Source: Bin87 sp965203985
GTDB lineage: Bacteria > Chloroflexota > Dehalococcoidia > Lucifugimonadales > UBA3495
Reading direction: 5' to 3'
Length of the DNA stretch: 64,000 bases
Assembly (NCBI GenBank): GCA_965203985.1
Contig: CBDBDS010000013.1
Location: 620,001 to 684,000 of the forward strand
Shown here: one piece after another, positions 48,251 to 56,115 of the stretch
Position numbering within the stretch: position 1 is the first letter of the stretch
How the letters are laid out: every line of letters begins with the position of its first letter
The notes under the pieces: generated by a model
The model's database searches: none
Seen by the model: the letters and a program-made list of their open reading frames with translations, nothing else
Told to the model about the DNA's origin: nothing
Program-made: the position numbers and the translations under genes

Positions 48251-48508
48251 GTCAGAATCAGGATTTTCAAGATTACAAGATTGGCGGGATTTTGGGAGGC
48301 AATCGTGAAAATGTAAGTGTTCAGAGTTCAGGAGGTTGTCATTGCGAGGCGCTTGCGCCGTGGCAATCTCGACGGCGTAGCAGCAACCTCTGCCCAAAGG
48401 ACTCCCCTGCGCCAACGAGATTGCCGCGCTACACTCGCAATGACACTTCCCCGCAGCTCTGAACAGTTACCTGAAAAATCCTAAAATCCAGCAAATCCTG
48501 CTTCTGAC
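48251..48508. repeat. R2 unit interrupted by M1 copy 6
   Basis: R2 left half 48251-48312 (GTCAGAATCAGGATTTTC) and right half 48471-48508 (AAATCCTGCTTCTGAC end) are split by M1 48313-48470 (GTAAGTGTTCAGAG ... CTCTGAACAGTTAC). Flanks GTGAAAAT and CTGAAAAAT may be an imperfect target duplication. Confidence 0.88.
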
Positions 48509-48517
48509 AAAATTACC

Positions 48518-49720
48518 CTACGAAAGCCCCAGTATCCCACCCAGGATTTCATCGTTGTGCTCCCCGGGCGCTGGCGCAAGTCGGCGCACCGGGTGCTCGA
48601 ACTCGGTCAGCCGGTATGGATCTCCCGGATAAACCAGGGACGGGCCGCCATCAGACGATTCTACGGCGGTCAGGTATCCCCGCCCCCATAGCTGCTCGTT
48701 GCCCAGGATCTCGTCGGCCGTTGCCGCCGGACCCCATGGGTGGTGGTTGGACTGGCCGAACTCCGTTATCTCTTGCCTGGTGTGCGTCATCGCCCACCGC
48801 TCCACCAGGTCTTCGATGTGGGCTGAGTGCTCGCCCCGCAGGACGAAGTGGTCGTCGTACTGCGTGTCCATCAGGTCGCCGGCCATCCCGTCCCGGTCCA
48901 TCCAGGCCCGCAGGTCGTCCCACGCCTTGCGGGTATTGGTGGTGATGCTGGCGTAGCCGTCCTTGCACCGCCACGTCGCGACGAACTGCCCGCCATGTCG
49001 GAACCCGCAGCGCACCGCGGACTCGCCGGTATAGTTGTAAGTAGTGTTGACGTGCTCGGTGGTGGCCGCCACCGCCTCCTGCATGGACACGTCGATGTAT
49101 TGGCCCTCGCCGGTCGCCATGCGATGGTAGAGCGCCAGCAGGATGGCGATGTAAGCGCGGTTCGACGCCGTGTTATACGCCTGCGAGCCCCACAGTTTCG
49201 TCGGCGGCGTGTGCGGCCAGCCCGTGACGTACATGTACCCGCCCATGGCAAAGCCCACCAGGTCCGATGCCTTGTAGTCGCGGTACGGCCCGGTCTGCCC
49301 GAACGGGGTGATGGACACGTATACCAACCCGGGTGCAGCGGCAGCCAGACTGTTATATCCCAAACCCAGCGAGTCCATGTACCCCGGCGCTCCCGTCTCC
49401 AGCAACACGTCGGAGGCCATGGCCAAATCACGCAACGCCGCCGCTCCCTCGGCGGTACCGATGTCCAGCGTCACGCTGCGCTTGTTGGTGTTGAAATGGA
49501 GCCAGTAGAGGCTGCGGCCGGGTCCGGGCTTGCCATCGATGAACGGGCCGATCTCCCGCATCGGATCGCCGCCCGGCGACTCGACCTTGATGACGTCGGC
49601 GCCCATGTCGGCCATCAGCTTGCCGCAGTAAACGCCCATGGGGCCGGCCAGATCCAACGCCCGGTAGCCGCTCAGCGGCAGGACAGGCTTGGCATTGGGG
49701 CGTGTCTCCGGGGCAGTCAT
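48518..49720 (-). CDS. Family III CoA-transferase-like protein lacking the catalytic Asp
   Basis: This 400-residue protein has clear CaiB/BaiF features: YRALDLAGPMGVYCGKLMADMGADVIKVESP, ITPFGQTGPYRDYKASD, and LLALYHRMATGEGQYIDVSMQEA. At the position of the catalytic Asp (counted back from LYHR and compared with the neighbouring paralog) it has Tyr182-Asn183 in GSQAYNTAS. It may therefore be inactive, a non-catalytic subunit of the adjacent transferase, or use another chemistry. ATG 49720 matches the family start; a longer frame reads through repeat DNA. Confidence 0.85.
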   Translation of the reverse strand: MTAPETRPNAKPVLPLSGYRALDLAGPMGVYCGKLMADMGADVIKVESPGGDPMREIGPFIDGKPGPGRSLYWLHFNTNKRSVTLDIGTAEGAAALRDLAMASDVLLETGAPGYMDSLGLGYNSLAAAAPGLVYVSITPFGQTGPYRDYKASDLVGFAMGGYMYVTGWPHTPPTKLWGSQAYNTASNRAYIAILLALYHRMATGEGQYIDVSMQEAVAATTEHVNTTYNYTGESAVRCGFRHGGQFVATWRCKDGYASITTNTRKAWDDLRAWMDRDGMAGDLMDTQYDDHFVLRGEHSAHIEDLVERWAMTHTRQEITEFGQSNHHPWGPAATADEILGNEQLWGRGYLTAVESSDGGPSLVYPGDPYRLTEFEHPVRRLAPAPGEHNDEILGGILGLS

Positions 49721-49765
49721 CGCGACGCATTGTAGCACCGGCCGGGAGCGGGGTCTTTCGGTTTT

Positions 49766-49870
49766 GTCATTGCGAGCGAAGCGTGGCAATCTCGTACGGG
49801 ATGCAGGTGATCCCCCAAAAGCGTCGCCGAATCGACGAGATTGCCACGGCGCGAGCGCCTCGCAATGACA
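49766..49870. repeat. C palindrome
   Basis: GTCATTGCGAGCGAAGCGTG...CGAGATTGCCACGGCGCGAG...CGCAATGAC, without O or M1 ends. It lies between divergent genes. Confidence 0.82.
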
Positions 49871-49944
49871 ACCGGATGACCCTGGGCCGGGAGTAGCCGG
49901 CTGGTATAATGCGGCCCACAGCCTGCCCCTCCGCCAGGTGCGCC

Positions 49945-50664
49945 ATGACTACCCCGTCCAGGAAACCCGCCACCCTTGACTCCCCATCTCTGGGCCGCTT
50001 CCGGCTGCCCGACATCCCCGAACGCGAGCCCGACGAAGTGACCCAGTTCGACCAGCTGTTCAAGAACGGACGCTCCCATGCCGTGGCGGTTCACCTGGGC
50101 AATCCCGATACCACCCTGGTGGAGGCCGACCGCTGGATCATCGCGGAGCCGGGCACTTTCCGGGACCTGGCGCGCTATCCCGACCTGCTGATCGCCTTTG
50201 ACGTGGACCCCGTGGCCTACGAAGCCAGCAACGGTTACATCATCTCGGAGCAGGGCAAGCCGCCGGACTTCGTGCTGGAAGTGGCGTCGGCGAGCACGGC
50301 TGACACCGACACCGGGGCGAAACGGGAGGACTACGCGAGGCTGCTGATACCGGAGTATTGGCGGTTTGACAAGACGGGCCAGCATCACGGTACCCGGCTG
50401 GCCGGGGATCGCCTGGTGAACGGGGTGTACGTGCCGATACCGATTGACCAGTTGGGGGAGGACGTGTTGCAGGGATATAGCCAAGCGTTGAACCTGCTGC
50501 TGCGCTGGGAGCGTGGGGAACTGGCATTTCACGACCCGGCCACGGGGCGGCACATTGTGACCTATGAGGACTTGCAGGAGCGCGTTGACCAGGAGCGCGC
50601 CGCCCGCCTCCAGGCCGAAGCCCGCATTCGCGAACTGGAAGCGCGGCTTGCCCAGGAGCGCTAA
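49945..50664 (+). CDS. Uma2-family (DUF820) endonuclease-like protein
   Basis: The 239-residue protein has the Uma2/DUF820 PD-(D/E)xK core: ARYPDLLIAFDVDP and GKPPDFVLEVASAST (the D...ExV pair), then KREDYARLLIPEYWRFD. A C-terminal coiled coil (LQERVDQERAARLQAEARI) is common in cyanobacterial and Chloroflexota members. Start at ATG 49945. These genes occur in many paralogs in some genomes; the cellular role is unknown. 46 bases before the CapA-like gene on the same strand. Confidence 0.8.
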   Translation: MTTPSRKPATLDSPSLGRFRLPDIPEREPDEVTQFDQLFKNGRSHAVAVHLGNPDTTLVEADRWIIAEPGTFRDLARYPDLLIAFDVDPVAYEASNGYIISEQGKPPDFVLEVASASTADTDTGAKREDYARLLIPEYWRFDKTGQHHGTRLAGDRLVNGVYVPIPIDQLGEDVLQGYSQALNLLLRWERGELAFHDPATGRHIVTYEDLQERVDQERAARLQAEARIRELEARLAQER

Positions 50665-50710
50665 TTCCGCCAACGAACACACCCTTGTTACCACACCGCA
50701 AGGAGCCAAC

Positions 50711-52081
50711 ATGACCACCACCATCTACGACGCCGAGCGCCACGATATCTCCATCGCCCTGGGCGGCGACGCCATGATCACCCGGCGGATGCAGGCTTTC
50801 CAGGAGCCCCGCTTCCTCAAGCTGGTGGACATCCTGCGGGAGGCCGACGTGTCGCTGGTCAACCTGGAGATGCTCTTCCACGACTACGAGAGCAGCTGGC
50901 AGTGGAGCAGCGCCACCTACACCCGCTCCGACCCCAGGAACCTTGACGAGCTCAAGTGGATGGGCATCAACGCCGTCACCACCGCCAACAACCATTCCTT
51001 CGACTTCTCCGAGGGCGGTTTTCTGACCACCCTGGAGCACTGCAAAGATGTCGATTTGCCCCACGCCGGCGGCGGACGCAACCTGGACGAGGCCCGTTCC
51101 CCCGCTTACGTCGACTCCGCCCGGGGCCGCGTGGCGGTGATGAGCGCCACCAGCACCTTCAGCGAGACCTCTCGCGCCGGCGCCGGCCGCCCCGACTTCG
51201 TCGGTCGCCCGGGCGTCAACGCCCTGCGCCACGACATCACCCACCACGTGCAGCAGGACGTGTTCGATGCACTGCGCAAGGCCAACCTGGAGCTGGGCTA
51301 CGAGGAAGAACACGCCTTCATGCGTCACTTCGGGTTCCGCGGCAACCAGGACGCAGCCGACGACAGCGCTGAGGTCGAGTTCCTGGAGCACAAGTTCATC
51401 CTCGACGAGACCTTTGCCGTCCGCACCGCCCTGAACGAGGAGGACCGCCTCGGCATCGGCAACTGGATCCGAGGGGCACAGAAACTATCGGACTGGCAGG
51501 TCTACGGCGTCCACTGCCACGAGAGCGGACCCGAGGGCGACTTCCACGGCCATTCCCGCGTGTCTCCGCCCCACTTCCTGGTGGACTTCGCCCGCTGGAC
51601 CATCGACCAGGGTTGCGCCGCCTTCGTGGGTCACGGCCCCCACTTCTTGCGGGGTATCGAGATCTACAAGAACCGCCCCATCTTCTACAGCCTGGGCAAC
51701 TTCATCTTCCAGAACGAGAGCGTCCTGTGGCTGCCCCACGAGTCCTACCGCCGCTTCGGGCTGGACTTCAACAGCACCCCCGGCGACTACCTGGACACCC
51801 GCTCCGGCGGCGGCACCCGCGCCTTCGCCGCCGACCCGGTGTTCTGGCAGAGCGTGGTCGCGGTGTGCAACTACGCCGGCGGCGACCTGAAAGAGGTCAT
51901 CCTGCACCCCATCGACATGGGCTTTGGCCGCCCCATCGCCCAGCGGGGCCGCCCAGTGCTGGCCGATGAACCCATCGCCCGCGAGACGCTGACCTGGCTG
52001 CAGGAAGTTTCCCGCCCCTTCGGCACCGAGATCTCCATCGAGGAATCCGAAGGCGATCTGGTGGGCGTGATACGGGTTTAA
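50711..52081 (+). CDS. CapA-family protein (poly-gamma-glutamate capsule-type metallophosphatase fold)
   Basis: The 456-residue protein belongs to the PGA_cap/CapA family: ISIALGGDAMI at the N-terminus, ADVSLVNLEMLF, NAVTTANNHSFDFSEGG, and CAAFVGHGPHFLRGIEIYKNRPIFYSLGNFIF near the C-terminus. This is the metal-binding core shared with calcineurin-like phosphoesterases. There is no signal peptide, and no other capsule genes are near, so a catabolic or phosphatase role is as likely as capsule formation. AAGGAG lies 7 bases before ATG. Confidence 0.85.
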   Translation: MTTTIYDAERHDISIALGGDAMITRRMQAFQEPRFLKLVDILREADVSLVNLEMLFHDYESSWQWSSATYTRSDPRNLDELKWMGINAVTTANNHSFDFSEGGFLTTLEHCKDVDLPHAGGGRNLDEARSPAYVDSARGRVAVMSATSTFSETSRAGAGRPDFVGRPGVNALRHDITHHVQQDVFDALRKANLELGYEEEHAFMRHFGFRGNQDAADDSAEVEFLEHKFILDETFAVRTALNEEDRLGIGNWIRGAQKLSDWQVYGVHCHESGPEGDFHGHSRVSPPHFLVDFARWTIDQGCAAFVGHGPHFLRGIEIYKNRPIFYSLGNFIFQNESVLWLPHESYRRFGLDFNSTPGDYLDTRSGGGTRAFAADPVFWQSVVAVCNYAGGDLKEVILHPIDMGFGRPIAQRGRPVLADEPIARETLTWLQEVSRPFGTEISIEESEGDLVGVIRV

Positions 52082-52087
52082 CAGTTG

Positions 52088-52200
52088 GTCATTGCGAGAA
52101 TGCCGAACGGCATTCGTGGCAATCTCGTCAGCGTAGCGAGGGTCCCAGTGAGTGGCCGCCCATACCCCAACGAGATTGCCACGCTACGCTCGCAATGACA
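52088..52200. repeat. C palindrome, variant
   Basis: GTCATTGCGAGAATGCCGAACGGCATTCGTGGCAAT... to ATTGCCACGCTACGCTCGCAATGAC. The left arm carries a nested GAATGCCGAACGGCATTC hairpin not seen in other copies. Confidence 0.8.
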
Positions 52201-52236
52201 AACTTGGTGCATGTGATCGCGCCAGGGCAAACGATC

Positions 52237-52683
52237 CTACGGCGTGTTGAACTGCACCAGGATCCCGTCCGGGTCAAACACGTAGATGCTGCGGATGTCC
52301 CCGTCGGCATCGGTGAACGACTCGATGGGGCCGGCCAGTTCTACCCCCTTGCCCAGAAGTTCGTGAGTCAGGGCCTTCACATCAGCGACCCCAAAGGAGA
52401 TGTGGCTGATGCCCACCATGTCCAGTTTGATGGGCTCCCCATCGGGGTCCTCGCCCGGATGGCTGGTCAGCGTGAGCGTGGGCGTCGCCCCGTCCCCGTA
52501 GGCCAGGCTGACCCAGCGCCGCGCTTGCCGTTCCCGCAGATAGTTGTGCGTCCGTCCGTGCTCGGTGGGGTCGGTCATGCGGTCGCCCAGGACCGTCATG
52601 CCCAGTGCGTCGCGGTAGAACGCCAGCGACTTGTCCATATCGCTGACGCAGATTCCAATGTGAGTAACGCAGGTTGCGTCCAT
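52237..52683 (-). CDS. VOC-family (glyoxalase/extradiol dioxygenase fold) protein
   Basis: A 148-residue vicinal oxygen chelate protein with two beta-alpha-beta-beta-beta modules. Metal-ligand candidates are His8 (THIGICVSDM), the Glu region after LYG, His in GISHISFGVADV, and the C-terminal Glu/Asp-rich SIYVFDPDGILVQF. FYRDALGMTVLG is the classic opening helix-strand. AAGGAGA precedes ATG 52683. It may act as a dioxygenase, lyase or resistance protein; not resolvable here. Confidence 0.85.
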   Translation of the reverse strand: MDATCVTHIGICVSDMDKSLAFYRDALGMTVLGDRMTDPTEHGRTHNYLRERQARRWVSLAYGDGATPTLTLTSHPGEDPDGEPIKLDMVGISHISFGVADVKALTHELLGKGVELAGPIESFTDADGDIRSIYVFDPDGILVQFNTP

Positions 52684-52697
52684 GATGTTCTCCTTCC

Positions 52698-53696
52698 TCA
52701 TGTTGGTGGAGCCATCCCGGCTCCGATTGGAGGATTCTTGTGGAAATGGTGAACCAGCAGCAGGCCGATGCTGGCGATGGCTACCGCTATCACCGCTCCG
52801 TAAGTGAATCGGGCAATGCCGGCATCAAAATTGTCCCACAAGATGGACATGGCTATCAGGAAGCCTGCCAGACCCACACCGAAATAGGCGACAAGAGCGC
52901 CGTTGCGGACGCGCCGGTTCTTTACCGGCGACATGAGGCCAACTATGAGCAGGTACGAAGCACAGACGATCAGCGCCTGCCAGAACGCGCGGCTGAAGCC
53001 CTCGCCGGTTATACCGCTGGTCGTAATCCATAGCGCGTCCACAATCTCGAAGGCGATGATAGCCGTCAGCCCTATCGCCACCCAGCGCGCGACCCGGTAC
53101 ATCATGATCGGCCCAACATCGGCCAGCGACAACAATCCGATATGCGTCAGGCACGACCCCAAGCCAATCAGCATGAACATTATCTTCTCGATCAGACCGC
53201 CCGTACTGTCATACCACACCTGGTAAATCAATATCGGCAATCCCCCGCACAGCAAGAGGGCGGCGGCAACCGGGATGGAAGGAGCAATCATCCAGAACCG
53301 CCCGTCTTTTCCCCGCATATAGTAGACGACAACGCCATTGACGGCGACACTCATCGCCATACCGAAAACGAGCAACTGGCTGACCAGCACGTCAACCAAT
53401 TCCAACGTCCCGGACAAGTCAAAACGGAGTGCCAGGAGGCCGATCACGACCCAAATCAGGCTCGCGATAGCCAGAGACCAGATCGCTACAGGCGCCGTGA
53501 CTCCCGTGAACCCGCCCGACATGTCCGGGAAAAGGAATCGCTGATAACTGCCCAGGGTTGTTCGGTCCTGGGATGCGGACGGATTCGCTCCCGGCTCCGG
53601 CGAGCATGGCAACTGGGCGCCGCAGCGATCGCAATGAGCTGCCGTCTCGGCTGCTTGCGAGCCGCAGTTTGCACAGTATCTGCTTGATGCCGCCAT
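52698..53696 (-). CDS. Zinc-ribbon multi-pass membrane protein
   Basis: The 332-residue protein starts with a double CxxC zinc ribbon (RYCANCGSQAAE...CDRCGAQ), a Pro/Ser linker, then about nine hydrophobic segments (for example IWSLAIASLIWVVIGLLAL, LLVFGMAMSVAVNGVVV, FMLIGLGSCLTHIGLLSL). It ends in a short His-rich tail. The start is ATG 53696; a longer frame upstream is not protein-like. No family function is known; zinc-ribbon membrane proteins are often uncharacterised sensors or assembly factors. Confidence 0.65.
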   Translation of the reverse strand: MAASSRYCANCGSQAAETAAHCDRCGAQLPCSPEPGANPSASQDRTTLGSYQRFLFPDMSGGFTGVTAPVAIWSLAIASLIWVVIGLLALRFDLSGTLELVDVLVSQLLVFGMAMSVAVNGVVVYYMRGKDGRFWMIAPSIPVAAALLLCGGLPILIYQVWYDSTGGLIEKIMFMLIGLGSCLTHIGLLSLADVGPIMMYRVARWVAIGLTAIIAFEIVDALWITTSGITGEGFSRAFWQALIVCASYLLIVGLMSPVKNRRVRNGALVAYFGVGLAGFLIAMSILWDNFDAGIARFTYGAVIAVAIASIGLLLVHHFHKNPPIGAGMAPPT

Positions 53697-53740
53697 AACA
53701 TTTCGCTCCGGGCTCGCTTTCCTGGCAGGTTTATTGTTGC

Positions 53741-54151
53741 CTAGTCCATCGGCAGCTTGTGCAGCCAGCCCGGCTCCGATATGTCCAGAACCTGCCCGTT
53801 GGGACCCGACCACTTTTCCTCTGCCCGTGGAGCGCGGGGCTGGCCGTCGGCGGCAACATCGCGCCGTACGATCTCTTCGCCGTTGATCCCCCTCAGCTTG
53901 GCCCCGGTCTCCTCCAGGTCGTCCACCTGGAATCCGATGTGGTGGATCCCGTCGTAGTGGGCGCCGTTGGGGCCGACGTCGGCGTCCTCGTTGGTCTTCC
54001 ACTTGAGGATGGTCAGGTTGATGTCGCCGTCGGATAGCTGGATCTGCCGGGCGTTGCGGGCGACTTCGAACAGGTCGAACCCTTCCTTGTAGAACGCCGC
54101 CACCTCATCCGGGTTCTCACAGGTGATGGCAATGTGCTTGATTTTGGCCAT
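53741..54151 (-). CDS. VOC-family protein
   Basis: A 136-residue VOC-fold protein: IKHIAITCENPDEVAAFYKEGFDLFE, then a second module from GIHHIGFQVDDLEETGAKL. Metal-ligand candidates are His5, His in IHHIGF, and Glu near the C-terminus. ATG 54151 is preceded by GGGGGG. It is oriented with the zinc-ribbon gene and the other VOC gene but separated by 44 bases or more. Confidence 0.83.
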   Translation of the reverse strand: MAKIKHIAITCENPDEVAAFYKEGFDLFEVARNARQIQLSDGDINLTILKWKTNEDADVGPNGAHYDGIHHIGFQVDDLEETGAKLRGINGEEIVRRDVAADGQPRAPRAEEKWSGPNGQVLDISEPGWLHKLPMD

Positions 54152-54212
54152 AGTGGCGCCCCCCAATCTGGTGTTCGGGCATTATAGCCCGCAACCCGGT
54201 ATCACAAAATCG

Positions 54213-54478
54213 CCAGAATCAGGATAGGACCTACGCAGTTGTGATCGTCATTCCGGCGAAAGCCGGAATCCAGTGCCCGAAATTGTTAACCATCTTTCCG
54301 ATTCTTACACGCTGAGACTTCTGGACTCCGGCGAAAGCCGGAGTGACGGGCGTGGGATTTCAACTGCGTAACTCCTATCAGGCTTTTCGGGATATGGGGA
54401 TTTACCGGATTGAAACCATTTGCGGCAAGACGTTCCTAATCCTGATAATCTTCAAATCCGGCAAATCCTGATTCTGAC
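54213..54478. repeat. R2 unit interrupted by a full R3 unit
   Basis: R2 left end 54213-54224 (CCAGAATCAGGA), then R3 54225-54377 (TAGGACCTACGCAGTT ... AACTGCGTAACTCCTA), then the R2 remainder to 54478 (ATTCTGAC). TCAGG on both sides of R3 looks like a 5-bp target duplication. Confidence 0.88.
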
Positions 54479-54505
54479 GATTTTCACCAGCGAGGTAATT
54501 TACCC

Positions 54506-55849
54506 ATGACCGCAACCCGTACCCTGGCCCAGTTCATCGCCGACACCGACTTTGCCGACCTGCCGCCCCCGGTGGTGGACGCCGCCAAGATCGCCATCTT
54601 GGATGGCGTGGCCAACGTCGCCGCCGGTTCGGTCCAGGAACTGGCCGACATCATCGGACGTTACGTGCGGGACGCCGGCGGCGCGCCCCAGGCATCGGTG
54701 GTGGGCTGGGGCTACAAGACCAATCCGCCGGCGGCTGCTTTTGCCAACGGTGTCTTCGGCCACTGCCTGGACTACGAGATCCAGGGTTTCCCGCCTACCC
54801 ACGGCACCTCTTCCTGCCTCCCGGCTGCCCTGGCGTTGGCCGAGCAGCACCACGTCACCGGCGCGCGTGTCATCGCCGCCTACGTGCTGGGCTGGGAAAT
54901 CCAGGGAAGGCTGCGGCAGGCTTCCGCGCCGGCCACCAGGGCCGGTTACCACCCGCCGGGACTGGTTGGACCGCTGGGCGGCGCGGCCGCATCCGCTAAG
55001 ACCCTGGGTCTGGACGCCGAGCAGACCCTGATGGCGCTGGGCATCGCTGCCTCCCGCACCGGCGGGCTCACTGCCAACACCGGCACCATGGTCAAGTCCA
55101 CCCACCCCGGCAACGCCGCCCGCATGGGCGCCGAGGCTGGCATCCTGGCCGGCATGGGCTACACCGCCAGCGACGAGGCCCTGGAATCGCCCGTGGGCTA
55201 CGCGGCTGCGCTGTTCGGCGGCGAGTTCGACTGGGACGTCGCCACCGGCGGCCTCGGCGCGTCGTGGCGGCTGATCGACCCCGGCTTCGACATCAAGCGG
55301 TTCCCCGCCCAGGTCTACATGCAGAACGCCATCGAGGCCGCCCTCAACCTCCGCGAGCAGAACGGCGTCAACCCCAACGACATCGAGCGGGTGACCATCC
55401 GCCGCCGGGGAAGGGGCCACTCCGGGCCGGCGCCTCGCAGCGGTCTGGACGGCAAGTTCAGCGTCGAATACTGCGCTGCCGCCGCCCTGCTGGACGGACA
55501 CGTTGGCATCGACACCTTCACCGACGCCCGCCGCTTCTCCCCGGACATGGACGCCATGCTCGCTCGCATCAGCGTGGAACCCGAGGGACCCGAATCGGGC
55601 GCGACCCTCGCCACCGCCGTCCTCAAGGACGGTACCACCGTCAGCGCCGAGTGCTCCGCCTTCAGCGGTTCCGCGGGGAACCCCATGTCTCGCGACCAGC
55701 GCCTGGCCAAGGTCCGCGACTGCTTCACCCGTGCCCTCTCCGACGCCGACACCGAGCGCGTGCTGGAGATGCTGGAAAACCTCGAAAGCCTCGACGACAC
55801 GGCGGACCTCATGGCCGTCCTCGGCAACGTGGCGGTGGGACGAGCCTGA
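54506..55849 (+). CDS. MmgE/PrpD family protein (2-methylcitrate dehydratase-like)
   Basis: The 447-residue protein fits the MmgE/PrpD family, which includes 2-methylcitrate dehydratase and cis-aconitate decarboxylase. Signatures: AKIAILDGVANVAAG, FANGVFGHCLDYEIQG, PTHGTSSCLPAALALAEQ, GWEIQGRL, and STHPGNAARMGAEAGILAGMGYT (the conserved K-x-HPG-AA-x-G substrate loop). In Chloroflexota such genes are numerous and substrates unknown. Isolated, with a repeat just upstream and another downstream. Confidence 0.88.
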   Translation: MTATRTLAQFIADTDFADLPPPVVDAAKIAILDGVANVAAGSVQELADIIGRYVRDAGGAPQASVVGWGYKTNPPAAAFANGVFGHCLDYEIQGFPPTHGTSSCLPAALALAEQHHVTGARVIAAYVLGWEIQGRLRQASAPATRAGYHPPGLVGPLGGAAASAKTLGLDAEQTLMALGIAASRTGGLTANTGTMVKSTHPGNAARMGAEAGILAGMGYTASDEALESPVGYAAALFGGEFDWDVATGGLGASWRLIDPGFDIKRFPAQVYMQNAIEAALNLREQNGVNPNDIERVTIRRRGRGHSGPAPRSGLDGKFSVEYCAAAALLDGHVGIDTFTDARRFSPDMDAMLARISVEPEGPESGATLATAVLKDGTTVSAECSAFSGSAGNPMSRDQRLAKVRDCFTRALSDADTERVLEMLENLESLDDTADLMAVLGNVAVGRA

Positions 55850-55868
55850 CCTGCGCAAAAGCCCAATC

Positions 55869-55976
55869 GTCAGAAGCAGGATTCACGGGATTATCGGATT
55901 TTCAGGATTGTGGTGATACTCAGCACCATCTACTCAATCCTGAAAATCCTCAAATCCGGGAAATCCTGCTTCTGAC
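55869..55976. repeat. R2 palindrome
   Basis: Arms GTCAGAAGCAGGATTCAC and GAAATCCTGCTTCTGAC. The centre CAGGATTGTGG...CTCAATCCTG forms a second imperfect pair. Confidence 0.85.
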
Positions 55977-56115
55977 GAATACTTCGAATATTGCCACGGC
56001 AGCCCAGCCGCGGCCACATGTTCCCGTTCATCCCGCGCTATAATCGCGCCAAATCGGGCGAAATGCGTAAAGCGCTGTCGCCATTGTCCGAAACACGCAC
56101 GTCGGGGAGGGAATC

